Counted from the first letter of the stretch, positions 46,653 through 55,571 are shown. The stretch is 64,000 nt of DNA from Clostridium sp. C8-1-8 (GCF_009928445.1 NZ_JAABNO010000003.1:62001-126000), one strand, 5' to 3'. Numbers and translations: made by a program. Notes: generated by a model from the sequence alone, not told the origin.

Positions 46653-46700
46653 GCCTATGATACAATTACTTATTACTTACATAGTAATTGTATCATAGGC
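46653..46700 (-). terminator. Terminator after larB
   Basis: GCCTATGATACAATTACT (46653-46670) is perfectly complementary to 46683-46700, 12-nt loop, with ATTTTATATTTT after it on the minus strand. Confidence 0.8.
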
Positions 46701-46759
46701 AATAATATTTTTCTTTAATTTTATAGCATTAACTTACGTAAGATATCTATATTACAAAA

Positions 46760-47506
46760 TTATAACTGATTAATCATGCTTGCATTATAAGCAGCACCAA
46801 ATCCATTATCTATATTAACAACACTTATACCATTGGCACAGCTGTTAAGCATTGATAAAAGAGCTGCAAAGCCTCCAAAGTTCGCTCCATAACCAATACT
46901 AGTAGGAACTGCAATAACTGGCTTGTCTACTAATCCACCAATTACACTTGCAAGAGCTCCTTCCATACCAGCGATTACAATCACTACTTTAGCTCCTCTT
47001 ATAATATCAAGTCTAGCAAATAACCTGTGTATTCCCGCAACCCCTACATCTACAACCTTCTCTACTCTGTTTCCAAGAATCATTGCAGTCTCAGCTGCTT
47101 CTTCTACTACAGGCAAGTCAGAGGTTCCAGCAGAAACTATAGCTATGTAGCTTTCAGTTGGTTCTAAAGCCTTCTTCCTTATAGTTATAGTCCTTCCAAG
47201 TTTGTTGTAACAAGCATCATCACATATTTCTTTCACAGCCTTAAACATTTCTTCACTGGCTCTAGTAGCTAGTATATTACTATCCTTGGTAAGCATAAAC
47301 TCAACTATATTTTTTACCTGTTCTACAGTTTTACCTTCACAGTATATTACTTCTGGATAACCTGTTCTTATCTGTCTATGGTTATCAATTACAGCAAAAC
47401 CCAAGTCCTTAAAAGGTAGATCTTCTATTTCCTTAGCTGCAGTATCTATTTCTATCTCATTGTTTTTAACTGCTTCCAGTAACTTTTTTATATCGATCTT
47501 ATCCAT
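46760..47506 (-). CDS. larB: LarB, pyridinium-3,5-biscarboxylic acid mononucleotide synthase
   Basis: 248 aa, AIR-carboxylase-like fold; carboxylates and hydrolyses nicotinic acid adenine dinucleotide in the first step to the nickel-pincer cofactor. Visible: IVSAGTSDLPVVEEAAETA, VVIAGMEGALASVIGGL and AVPTSIGYGANFGG, all strongly conserved. It follows larE after 8 nt and is the last gene of the lar unit. Confidence 0.94.
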   Translation of the reverse strand: MDKIDIKKLLEAVKNNEIEIDTAAKEIEDLPFKDLGFAVIDNHRQIRTGYPEVIYCEGKTVEQVKNIVEFMLTKDSNILATRASEEMFKAVKEICDDACYNKLGRTITIRKKALEPTESYIAIVSAGTSDLPVVEEAAETAMILGNRVEKVVDVGVAGIHRLFARLDIIRGAKVVIVIAGMEGALASVIGGLVDKPVIAVPTSIGYGANFGGFAALLSMLNSCANGISVVNIDNGFGAAYNASMINQL

Positions 47507-47514
47507 AATTACCT

Positions 47515-48366
47515 CTAGTTAAGACTCTTTTTTTGTATAGTAAATAGAGCTTTCTCTTCTTTTTTCAAAACTTCATTCATGCTGCCTGTTCTATATCCTA
47601 GCATGTCTAGGGTAACATAAGTAAATCCAATTTCTTTAAATCTTTCACCTATTTTATTCATGACCTCAATGTCAAAAAATTGTTTTCTTTCTTCTGGTGA
47701 AACTTCTATTCTTGCGATTTCTCCATGATGTCTTACTCTCACTTGTCTTATGCCCATATCAAGAAGGAACTGTTCCGCTTGATCTACCATCTTAAGCTTT
47801 GGCATGGTTATCTTATGTCCATAAGGAAATCTCGAAGATAGACACGCAAAGGATGGTTTATCCCAGGTTGGCAGTCCAAGCTCCTTAGATAATTCTCTTA
47901 TATCATTTTTTGTTAAACCTGCTAGCTTTAACGGACTTATAACTTTCAATTCTTTTGCAGCCTGCATCCCTGGTCTATAATCACCATTATCATCTAAGTT
48001 AGAACCATCAAAAACGTATTCTACCACATTTTCTTTAGCCACTTCTTTTATCTTTGTGAAAAGCTCTTTCTTGCAATAATAGCATCTATTTTTAGGATTA
48101 CTAGCAAAGCCTTCTATATCAAGTTCTTCTGAGGAAATTATTAGATGCTTTACGCCCATGTCCTTAGCATATTTAATGGCTTCTTTTAACTCTCTCTCTG
48201 GGTAAGTTGATGAGGTAGCTGTCACAGCTATTACCTTGTCACCTAGAACTTCATAAGCAACCTTTACCAGAAAAGTACTGTCTACTCCACCTGAAAAAGC
48301 CACTGCTGCACTTCCTTTTTCTTTAATTATATCTTTTAGTAATTGAAATTTCTCTTTAAGCAACAT
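47515..48366 (-). CDS. larE: LarE, sulfur transferase for nickel-pincer cofactor
   Basis: 283 aa from the ATG at 48366, 8 nt after AGGAG (a GTG nine bases upstream touches that site). The PP-loop SGGVDST is at residues 25-31. Three cysteines, Cys95 and Cys98 (CYYC) and Cys175 (SFACLSSRFPYG), match LarE forms that hold a [4Fe-4S] cluster for repeated sulfur transfer, rather than the single-Cys sacrificial type of Lactiplantibacillus. It inserts two sulfurs into the pyridinium precursor. Confidence 0.94.
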   Translation of the reverse strand: MLLKEKFQLLKDIIKEKGSAAVAFSGGVDSTFLVKVAYEVLGDKVIAVTATSSTYPERELKEAIKYAKDMGVKHLIISSEELDIEGFASNPKNRCYYCKKELFTKIKEVAKENVVEYVFDGSNLDDNGDYRPGMQAAKELKVISPLKLAGLTKNDIRELSKELGLPTWDKPSFACLSSRFPYGHKITMPKLKMVDQAEQFLLDMGIRQVRVRHHGEIARIEVSPEERKQFFDIEVMNKIGERFKEIGFTYVTLDMLGYRTGSMNEVLKKEEKALFTIQKKSLN

Positions 48367-48403
48367 ATTACTCACTCCTAATTTCTTATTAATCTAAGAT
48401 TAC

Positions 48404-49801
48404 TTACTTAATTAATTTGTTTACTTCATCATAAATCTTTATTAGTGGAATGTCATTTTCTATTGCTATCTTCTTGCAATCTTCATATTCGGCCTTAGCT
48501 TTAACTAATTCGCCTTTATAGTAAGAATTTTTTACAGTTACTTGTCCATATGTTGTATCAACTTTTTTAAAATCCCTTTTTAACATAACTTTTTCAACCT
48601 TGAACTTTCTAATTCCGATAGAAGTTGTTTCTTTAAATATTACTGATAGAACTTTTTCTTCGTTGATACTGTTAGTTAAAACGCTTAGTTTTATGGCTGG
48701 TCTTCCCTTCTTCATGATAATTGGAGTCTTAAATACATCCAATGCCCCTAAAGAAAAAAGCTTTTCCTCTATATATCCATATATCTCTGGATTCATATCA
48801 TCTATATTGGTTTCAAGTAAAAACTGCTCCTCTACCTCTTCAGCTTTACCTTGCTCTCCTAAGTAAACTCTTAACACATTAGGTATGTCCAATTCTCTAG
48901 TTCCAAGACCGTATCCTATGCTTTTTATTTCAAACTCCATCTTGTCAGTGAAGCTATCAACATTTTCTGCTAAGATAGCTGCTCCTGTTGGAGTGGTAGT
49001 TTCAAAGTTAACTATTCCAGTTTTTACAGGTATACCTTTAAGTATTCTTATAGTTGCTGGAGCAGGAACTGGTATAATCCCATGAGCACATTTTACAAAT
49101 CCCCCACCAAGCTGTACTGTAGATGCCATTATCTTATCTACCTTTAAGTAATCTATTGCTATGGCAGCTCCAACTATATCTATTATAGAATCAATAGCCC
49201 CAACTTCATGAAAATGAACTTCCTCTATGGATTTACCATGTACTTCTGCTTCTGCCTCAGCCACTCTCATAAATATTGCTAGGCTCAAGTTCTTAATGCT
49301 TTCACTTAAATCACTGGAATTTATTATATTCTCAATATCCTTTAAATTTCTATGTCCATGATCTTCATGGTGATGATGGCAATCATGAGCTTCATGTTGA
49401 TGGTCATGCTCTGTATGATGATGTTCACTATCTGTATGCTGATGTGCATGATTATTATCATGATTGTGATTATGCTGTTCATATTCCTGGTTAGAATTGT
49501 GGCTATGAACATGCTTATACTCAACACCATTAGCATCTACATGAGTATGATACTGCTCTATATGCTCTTCCTCAGTATGTATATGACTATGACTGTCCTG
49601 CTTCTTTATGATAACATCTACTTTAGTTCCAGTTATTCCATTCTTAATTCCTTTTTCAATCTTTATTTCATATTCAGAAGAAATATTCAATTTTGATATT
49701 TCCTTAAGTAAATATTCCTTATCTACTCCTAAATCAATTAGTGCACCTAGATTCATATCTCCACTGATTCCGCAAAAACAATCATAATATAATATCTTCA
49801 T
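48404..49801 (-). CDS. larC: LarC, nickel insertion protein, with a long His-rich segment
   Basis: 465 aa from the ATG at 49801, preceded by GGAGAG; an ATG 15 nt upstream lies in that site. It uses CTP to insert nickel into the pincer cofactor. DCFCGISGDMNLGALIDLG opens it; the C-terminal half carries LLETNIDDMNPEIYGYIEEK. Residues 71-150 contain 28 histidines, a likely nickel store or chaperone region. It is one continuous frame, whereas Lactiplantibacillus larC is split and needs a ribosomal frameshift. Confidence 0.94.
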   Translation of the reverse strand: MKILYYDCFCGISGDMNLGALIDLGVDKEYLLKEISKLNISSEYEIKIEKGIKNGITGTKVDVIIKKQDSHSHIHTEEEHIEQYHTHVDANGVEYKHVHSHNSNQEYEQHNHNHDNNHAHQHTDSEHHHTEHDHQHEAHDCHHHHEDHGHRNLKDIENIINSSDLSESIKNLSLAIFMRVAEAEAEVHGKSIEEVHFHEVGAIDSIIDIVGAAIAIDYLKVDKIMASTVQLGGGFVKCAHGIIPVPAPATIRILKGIPVKTGIVNFETTTPTGAAILAENVDSFTDKMEFEIKSIGYGLGTRELDIPNVLRVYLGEQGKAEEVEEQFLLETNIDDMNPEIYGYIEEKLFSLGALDVFKTPIIMKKGRPAIKLSVLTNSINEEKVLSVIFKETTSIGIRKFKVEKVMLKRDFKKVDTTYGQVTVKNSYYKGELVKAKAEYEDCKKIAIENDIPLIKIYDEVNKLIK

Positions 49802-49844
49802 CTTATTTCTCTCCATTGAATTTATTATTTAATCTTTAAATAAC

Positions 49845-49873
49845 TGCTCTAGCAAAAAGAAATTGCTAGAGCA
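49845..49873 (-). terminator. Hairpin between the aldo/keto reductase gene and larC
   Basis: TGCTCTAGCAA (49845-49855) / TTGCTAGAGCA (49863-49873), perfect 11-bp stem. No strong U-run follows, so partial attenuation is more likely than full stop. Confidence 0.5.
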
Positions 49874-49905
49874 ACCTTAATAATAATCGTATCTTTATTT
49901 AGCTT

Positions 49906-51048
49906 CTATGCAAAAACCGCTCTTATATCCTTTAGATGTTCACGAATTTTAATTTCTTGAGGGCAGTGAGTTTCACATTTACCGCATTGTACACAGCTTG
50001 TAGCTCTTTCTTTTTCAGGAATGTATTTATAGGATTCATCTCCTGGGAACATATTGTAGTTATTGTAAGCACTGAAGCATCTAGGAATATTAACACCTGC
50101 TGGACATGGCATACAATAAGCACAAGCCGTACAGTTTACCTTAACCTTACTTTCTATAATATTCTTAACATCAGTAACTAGTTGTAATTCTTTTTCAGTT
50201 AGTGAGTTTTCTTCAGCTTCGCTAGCTGTTTTTATGTTCTCAACTACTTGTTCTAAAGTATTCATTCCACTAAGTACTACCTTAACTTCTGGATGATTCC
50301 ATACCCATCTTAAAGCCCACTCCGCAGGAGTTCTTTTTACTTCTGCAGTATCAAAGGCAGCTTTAGCTTCGTTTGGAAGATTATTAACTAACTTTCCACC
50401 TCTTATAGGTTCCATTATAGTAATGCCCAAGCCTCTTTGTGCAGCATACTCTAAGCCTTCAGTACCAGCTTGGAACTCTTCGTCTAAGTAGTTATATTGT
50501 ATTTGACAGAAAGACCAATCATAAGAGTCTACTATTTCTTTAAATACTTCCAATTTATCATGAAAAGAGAACCCTGCATGCTTTATCCTGCCATCCTTAA
50601 TAGCTGAATCTAAAAATTCATTTATTCCATTAGCCTTTAGCCTGTCCCAATCACCCTTATTAAGAGCATGTACTAAATAAAAATCTATGTGATCTGTGTC
50701 TAAACGCTCTAATTGCTCATTCAAATATTTATCCATATCGCTTCTAGACTTTATTAACCAGCTTGGAAGCTTTGTTGCTAGCTTTACCTTTTCTCTGTAT
50801 CCATCTTTTAGAACTCTTCCAACAAAAGGTTCACTTGCTCCTCCTCCTTTTGTCATTCCATTACCATGATATGGATAAGCAGTATCTATATAGTTTACAC
50901 CGTTATCTATGGCATATCTTACTAGTTTTGTAGCTTTTTCTTCATAAATTTGTGATGGATCTCCTCCTGGAATTAAAGGAAGTCTCATACATCCAAAGCC
51001 TAAAATCGAAACCTTTTCATTTGTCTTACCAAAATTTCTGTATAACAT
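49906..51048 (-). CDS. Aldo/keto reductase with C-terminal ferredoxin domain
   Basis: 380 aa. Residues 1-280 are an AKR barrel (NYIDTAYPYHGNG with catalytic Asp/Tyr; LATKLPSW with Lys; FYLVHALNKGD with His). Residues 290-380 carry two Fe-S motifs, CTACAYCMPCP and CVQCGKCETHCP. Probably reduces an aldehyde or keto group or oxidises an alcohol with ferredoxin-type electron transfer. It is the first gene before larCEB, with a good promoter and upstream direct repeats. Link to the lar genes is by position only. Confidence 0.9.
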   Translation of the reverse strand: MLYRNFGKTNEKVSILGFGCMRLPLIPGGDPSQIYEEKATKLVRYAIDNGVNYIDTAYPYHGNGMTKGGGASEPFVGRVLKDGYREKVKLATKLPSWLIKSRSDMDKYLNEQLERLDTDHIDFYLVHALNKGDWDRLKANGINEFLDSAIKDGRIKHAGFSFHDKLEVFKEIVDSYDWSFCQIQYNYLDEEFQAGTEGLEYAAQRGLGITIMEPIRGGKLVNNLPNEAKAAFDTAEVKRTPAEWALRWVWNHPEVKVVLSGMNTLEQVVENIKTASEAEENSLTEKELQLVTDVKNIIESKVKVNCTACAYCMPCPAGVNIPRCFSAYNNYNMFPGDESYKYIPEKERATSCVQCGKCETHCPQEIKIREHLKDIRAVFA

Positions 51049-51134
51049 TGCAACTCCTCCTCTTAAATAACACCATTACTTTTAAATTCTTCATTTTATC
51101 CTAATTTAATCTTCGGTTTCCACACATTATAAAT

Positions 51135-51163
51135 ATTACACCCTTTAGTGTACTCTAAGTCAA
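51135..51163 (-). promoter_or_regulatory. Promoter of the aldo/keto reductase-lar unit
   Basis: TTGACT (51158-51163), 17 nt, TGTAAT (51135-51140) on the minus strand; a leader of about 80 nt. Confidence 0.6.
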
Positions 51164-51196
51164 TACATCGTTAAAATATTTTTCGTAAAATGAAAA

Positions 51197-51228
51197 GTTA
51201 AATTCGTGAATGCAATGTTAAATTCGTG
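51197..51228. repeat. Two 12-bp direct repeats upstream of the aldo/keto reductase promoter
   Basis: GTTAAATTCGTG at 51197-51208 and again at 51217-51228, period 20 bp (about two helical turns). They lie 34 nt upstream of the -35 box, a position suited to an activator binding the same face of DNA twice. Confidence 0.55.
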
Positions 51229-51375
51229 TTTGAATTAATTGCATTAAGCTAAAGAAAATTTGGCAAGTTACATGTTTTTTACTGTTCACCCTAAATAGCT
51301 GTTCTAAGCCACTAAAATTACTATGATTAACTAGAAAAACTTTTTATTTTTTTGTATAACTGGTCTTAACAATAA

Positions 51376-51402
51376 AAACCTTCAAAACTTACTTTGAAGG
51401 TT
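51376..51402 (-). terminator. Terminator after amrS
   Basis: AACCTTCAAA / TTTGAAGGTT with a 6-nt loop, then TTTTTATTG on the minus strand. Rest of the gap 51049-51485 has no gene. Confidence 0.8.
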
Positions 51403-51485
51403 AGAAAAATCAAAGAAAAAATATATAAGTTCAATGAAATTTTGATTCGTGATAGTACACCGTAAGCTAATTTATATAAAATATA

Positions 51486-52340
51486 TTATACATTTCCTAA
51501 CATAACTCTGTTTAAATACCTTCTTGCTGTTATTTCAGCATCCCTCATAAATTTTAAGTCTGTTGGTGAATTCAAAAGTTTATATCTAGGAAAATATCTT
51601 GAAAGGTGCAATGGAATATCCTTATCTATGGAACTCAAGAACTTTGCAATCTCCTCTACTTCCTCTAAGCTATCGTTTTCTTCACTAACAAGCAAGGTAG
51701 TTATCTCAACGTGACAAGCCTTAGAGGCTACTTCTATAGTTTTTAAAACCGGCTGTAAACTTCCTCCGCATAACTCTTTATAGTATCTATTACTATAGCT
51801 TTTTAAATCTATGTTCATCGCATCCACATAAGGCAGAAGCATTTTTAAGGGTTCTTCACTGATATAGCCGTTAGTAACTATAACAACAGATGAGTCTTTA
51901 TTGGTTTCCTTCAAAAGTTTAGCGCAATCATATACATATTCATACCAAATGCTAGGCTCATTGTAGGTAAAGGCAATACCAATATTATCTTTTGTAGTTA
52001 GTATGGTATCCACCAATTCCTCTTTAGTTACCAGTTCACTTTTAGCTATTTGTTGAGATATGCTGTAATTCTGGCAAAAGCCACATACAAAATTACAGCC
52101 ATAGCTTCCCACCGACAATATATAGGAGCCAGGCTTAAAAAAATACAGCGGTTTCTTTTCAATAGGATCTAAGGAAGCAGAAGTTATTTCTCCATAGTTT
52201 AAGCTATAAAGCTTTCCATCTTCATTGGTTCTTACATTACATTTTCCAATATGTCCATTTTCAATTACACAATTATGTGGACATAGATAACAATGTACTT
52301 TATCCTTCAGCTGCTCATAAAACATAGCTTCTCTTTTCAT
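51486..52340 (-). CDS. amrS: AmmeMemoRadiSam-system radical SAM enzyme AmrS
   Basis: 284 aa. CxxxCxxC motif GCNFVCGFCQNY (Cys82, 86, 89) binds the SAM-reactive [4Fe-4S] cluster. An N-terminal Cys set (17, 20, 24, 34: CYLCPHNC and GKC) marks the AmrS/PflA-like subgroup. FTYNEPSIWYEY and NIDLKSYSNRYYKEL are typical of this subgroup. It begins 14 nt after the Memo-AMMECR1 fusion gene. The reaction is not established for the family. Confidence 0.93.
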   Translation of the reverse strand: MKREAMFYEQLKDKVHCYLCPHNCVIENGHIGKCNVRTNEDGKLYSLNYGEITSASLDPIEKKPLYFFKPGSYILSVGSYGCNFVCGFCQNYSISQQIAKSELVTKEELVDTILTTKDNIGIAFTYNEPSIWYEYVYDCAKLLKETNKDSSVVIVTNGYISEEPLKMLLPYVDAMNIDLKSYSNRYYKELCGGSLQPVLKTIEVASKACHVEITTLLVSEENDSLEEVEEIAKFLSSIDKDIPLHLSRYFPRYKLLNSPTDLKFMRDAEITARRYLNRVMLGNV

Positions 52341-52354
52341 CTTTTACCCACTTC

Positions 52355-53761
52355 CTAGCTTTCTTTATGTCTTATTACCTGAAATCTTTGAATAGTGTAC
52401 TCTTCATCAGGATCTATATTACCCTTTTCTAAAGCAATAGAAAGTTGTTCTTCCACAGTATCTACGCCCTCCAAATCTGGCAGCAAAAGACCTGTCTTTC
52501 CTATATGCCTCACAATAACACCATATTCCTTTGGATTTAAGTCTTCTTTAGAAGCAACTTCTGGCTCTGTTAATACATCTACTGAAAAATCAATATCCAT
52601 AAGTTCTTCTTCTTCCACTTCATAAAATCTAGGGTCATTTAGTCCTGCTTCTATAGCATTTCTAATTATCTCCTTTGCAACACTATCTGTTGCTGGAAAT
52701 ATGGTTCCTATACATCCTCTTAAATCTCCATGCTTTTTGAGAGAAACAAATACACCTCTCTGCATATTGTTCATTTCATTTGGTACATAGTTAGGTATTT
52801 CTTTAAGCTTTCTTCTTGTGGTCAAATAAGTGGTAAGACTTTCTCTGGCTAGTCTTACGTAAGGATCACTTTGAATACTCTTTTTTTCGTACTGCGTTTT
52901 TCGTATATTTTCAAGCTCTGGAAGCTTTGGAACATCTTCTGATAACACATTAAATTTCATAACCCCGTAACCTACACCAAAAGTACCTTCGTAACTTAAT
53001 AAATCACCATTAAATTTTTTTCCTTCTAAGGCTCCCAATAATGTTACTGTAGATCTTCTGCCGCATTCTCCCGCTTCACAAACAGTTTCCTTATCTATGG
53101 TTAGAACCTTCTTAACATCACCTTTTGCCAAATTGTCAAGGAACTCTTTATCAAATTTTTCACCATAAGGATTGTATCCATACGGCCCCTCTTCCTTTAA
53201 TCTATGAGACAAATCTCCACTAGCTATAAGCACAGCATTTACATTTAACTCCTCCACTGCCCTTCTTATAGCTATACCAAATCTATATAAGTCAATATCA
53301 CTCAAAGCTGCATAAGTAATATGAACAAATTTATAGTTGTTATAGTGCTTATTTATAAAATAGAGGGGGACCATAGCTCCATGATCTAAGCTTACTGATT
53401 GATCATATTTATTAAGCAAAGAATTTGTAGCCATTACGACAGGTATTCCCTCATTATAAGCTAGCTCATAAATTTTCTTTGTGATATTTTTGTCTATTTT
53501 AAGCTTCATGGAAACATTAGGGACTCTAAAATTCTTTAGGTCACCATATATCTCATCCTCATAGCTAATTGCTATGGCATCTTGAAACATAACCCCATGG
53601 GGAGTCACCAGTATTATAGTATCTGGAGCATTTTTAGCAATATCTTCTCCTATAAAATGAAAACTTTCTCCAGTTGCACTTATCTTTTGCTCTTCACCTT
53701 TTCCTACTTCTGGTAAGGCTATTGGTGGATGAGGCAGCAAATAAAAACCTTTTAAACTCAT
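52355..53761 (-). CDS. AmmeMemoRadiSam-system fusion AmrB-AmrA (Memo + AMMECR1)
   Basis: 468 aa from the ATG at 53761, preceded by AGAGGTGAT. Residues 1-275 are a Memo/class III dioxygenase-like domain: His11, His55, Asp126-His127, SGDLSH (Asp183, His186) and Cys228/233 around the pocket. Residues 295-468 are AMMECR1, with LRGCIG at 347-352. The two are separate proteins in many genomes. Activity is unknown; paired with a radical SAM enzyme, a redox or radical modification of a small molecule or protein is possible. Confidence 0.93.
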   Translation of the reverse strand: MSLKGFYLLPHPPIALPEVGKGEEQKISATGESFHFIGEDIAKNAPDTIILVTPHGVMFQDAIAISYEDEIYGDLKNFRVPNVSMKLKIDKNITKKIYELAYNEGIPVVMATNSLLNKYDQSVSLDHGAMVPLYFINKHYNNYKFVHITYAALSDIDLYRFGIAIRRAVEELNVNAVLIASGDLSHRLKEEGPYGYNPYGEKFDKEFLDNLAKGDVKKVLTIDKETVCEAGECGRRSTVTLLGALEGKKFNGDLLSYEGTFGVGYGVMKFNVLSEDVPKLPELENIRKTQYEKKSIQSDPYVRLARESLTTYLTTRRKLKEIPNYVPNEMNNMQRGVFVSLKKHGDLRGCIGTIFPATDSVAKEIIRNAIEAGLNDPRFYEVEEEELMDIDFSVDVLTEPEVASKEDLNPKEYGVIVRHIGKTGLLLPDLEGVDTVEEQLSIALEKGNIDPDEEYTIQRFQVIRHKES

Positions 53762-53891
53762 AGCAATCACCTCTATCATAAATATAAAGATGTACCCCTT
53801 CTAAAAACAATTAATTTCTATAGTTACAGGTATAAAAAATATTGTTTATGAATTAGTACATCTCTATATAGTCTTACCAACAAATATTATA

Positions 53892-54086
53892 TTACTCTTC
53901 CCAAAATAGGTCGTTTAGAGTTTTATTCAACGCCTTACATATTGATACGCACAAATTAAGAGTTGGATTATATTTACCAGACTCAATTAAACCAATAGTC
54001 TGTCTCGTAACTCCTACAGCTTCAGCCAACTGCTCCTGTGACAAATCGCATTCTATTCTGGCTATTTTCATCTTTTTATTCTTCAT
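53892..54086 (-). CDS. XRE-family HTH regulator
   Basis: 64 aa, one Cro/CI-type HTH (SQEQLAEAVGVTRQTIGLIE) and little else. It lies 16 nt after a membrane-protein gene, the common arrangement in which the small regulator controls its partner. A strong promoter lies before the pair. Confidence 0.9.
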   Translation of the reverse strand: MKNKKMKIARIECDLSQEQLAEAVGVTRQTIGLIESGKYNPTLNLCVSICKALNKTLNDLFWEE

Positions 54087-54102
54087 ATATTAATCACCTA
54101 TT

Positions 54103-54798
54103 TTACACTTCATTTTCATCGTTATATGAAGCACCACTAATTTGCTCCTCTGCATATTCTTCCGATATATATATATCATGCTTAGCTTTAAAGTAACACA
54201 CACCTGAATATATAAAGAAAACTATAGCAATACCAATTAACGTATGTTTATCTAATATAGTTCCTTTATATATTTCCATTATTATGTTATACCCTACAAA
54301 ACATAGTCCTCCTATTAAAGCATTTATCTTTAGATTTCTAAGACTTTTTTCTTCTCGCTTTTTACCTCCAAAGGTAAATAATCCATTTTTAATAGCAGCC
54401 TTAGCATAAATATAAGATGGTAAGATATAAATAGCTAAGTAATAGAAGCTCCAGAAATTTACCATGTCAAGAAAAAAAACAGATACAAACACTGCCGCTA
54501 AATACACATGAGTACAAATATAGAAACAATGTGCTCTATATTTACTTTGCAACTGTTTTAAGTACTCATCATTAGTCTTAAAAAATGGAATCCCTGATAT
54601 CAATGATCTTAACATCAAATATCCTATTGAACTTAACAAAGCTAACATGTCAAATGCATAATACTTTATTGTTTTCTCTAAAAATACTAGCTTCAATATC
54701 AATAGTATCCCTATCATAACTAGTGTAAGAAGATACATAAGCGCTAAGATTTCATTTTCTTTTTTCTTTATTCTTTCATCTTTAAAAAGACACTTCAT
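54103..54798 (-). CDS. Membrane protein paired with an XRE regulator (DUF6773-like)
   Basis: 231 aa with about six predicted helices. The ATG at 54798 lies 10 nt after GGAG; a GTG and a TTG just upstream are alternatives. The arrangement with a downstream XRE gene resembles DUF6773/DUF3169-like pairs of Firmicutes; I am not sure of the exact family. Function unknown, possibly envelope stress or membrane modification. Confidence 0.65.
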   Translation of the reverse strand: MKCLFKDERIKKKENEILALMYLLTLVMIGILLILKLVFLEKTIKYYAFDMLALLSSIGYLMLRSLISGIPFFKTNDEYLKQLQSKYRAHCFYICTHVYLAAVFVSVFFLDMVNFWSFYYLAIYILPSYIYAKAAIKNGLFTFGGKKREEKSLRNLKINALIGGLCFVGYNIIMEIYKGTILDKHTLIGIAIVFFIYSGVCYFKAKHDIYISEEYAEEQISGASYNDENEV

Positions 54799-54839
54799 CA
54801 CTATCAATCTCCATTATCTTACTTTTAATACATAATATA

Positions 54840-54868
54840 AATATAATATATACTATATATAATGTCAA
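54840..54868 (-). promoter_or_regulatory. Promoter of the membrane protein-XRE pair
   Basis: TTGACA (54863-54868), 17 nt, TATATT (54840-54845). The spacer is a near-palindrome of TATATA steps that could be the XRE operator. Confidence 0.6.
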
Positions 54869-54936
54869 ATATATATTGCATTTAGTTTTTTATAATGGCT
54901 ATGTTTTAGAATAGTGTTGATAATATATAAATTTTT

Positions 54937-54960
54937 AAGGGGAGTCATTTCACTCCCCTT
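54937..54960. terminator. Hairpin after the CPT-like gene
   Basis: AAGGGGAGT (54937-54945) / ACTCCCCTT (54952-54960), GC-rich compared with surroundings, weak U-run. Confidence 0.5.
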
Positions 54961-55019
54961 AATTATAATAATATTTCTGTATTACTACATGGCTATCTTA
55001 TATTGGACTAATTCTATTA

Positions 55020-55571
55020 TTATTTATATTTTTTATATATTTTTTTAAATGCATTTTGCTCATTTTCAATTTTCATTTTATTTTTAATAATTCTTGCACA
55101 TTCTTCTGTTGAATTTTCATATGTATTTACCTCTAAATCATAAATAGCATTAAAATCCATATTGCTTAATTGGGCTTTCGCCTGTCCAATGTTCCTATCT
55201 CCACGTTCTAATTCTCTTCTTTCAAGTTCATACAAAGGACAATTTACCTTTACAAATGTAACTGGCATATCGTGTAATAATTCTACACATTCTCTTAACC
55301 AATTTTCATGATGATTTTCAATAACTGTATCAACTATCACATTTTGCCCACTTTTACATAAAAACACAATAAAATTATGCATTATAGAGGCAACTGAATT
55401 TTCAGTATTTACAAAGTCATTATCAAAAAATTTTTCATGTAACATATCACAAAATGTATCAATTTGAACATGATAGAATTTCTCTTCTGAAATTTCCTGT
55501 ATTTTTATTGCTAATGAACTTTTTCCAGAACTTGATGTGCCATTTAAAAATATAATTTTCCCTTTCCCCAT
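55020..55571 (-). CDS. Chloramphenicol phosphotransferase-like P-loop kinase
   Basis: 183 aa. Walker A NGTSSSGKSS at residues 10-19, Asp38 in QIDTF matches the catalytic Asp of CPT, and ERRELERGDRNIGQA is the Arg-rich lid. The family includes chloramphenicol 3-O-phosphotransferase, but most members have unknown small-molecule or nucleoside substrates, so resistance cannot be claimed. It sits in an AT-rich patch beside an insertion-sequence remnant, a hint of transfer. Confidence 0.8.
   Translation of the reverse strand: MGKGKIIFLNGTSSSGKSSLAIKIQEISEEKFYHVQIDTFCDMLHEKFFDNDFVNTENSVASIMHNFIVFLCKSGQNVIVDTVIENHHENWLRECVELLHDMPVTFVKVNCPLYELERRELERGDRNIGQAKAQLSNMDFNAIYDLEVNTYENSTEECARIIKNKMKIENEQNAFKKIYKKYK

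Noticed and set aside
49342..49696. Open frames rich in Met and Ile on either strand of the larC His-rich region
   Set aside because: They arise from CAT/ATG-rich codons of the histidine segment read in other frames; no ribosome site and no protein-like composition.
55020..55571. Calling the CPT-like gene a chloramphenicol-resistance gene
   Set aside because: Walker A and Asp38 fit the family, but most members have other or unknown substrates; no resistance context is present.
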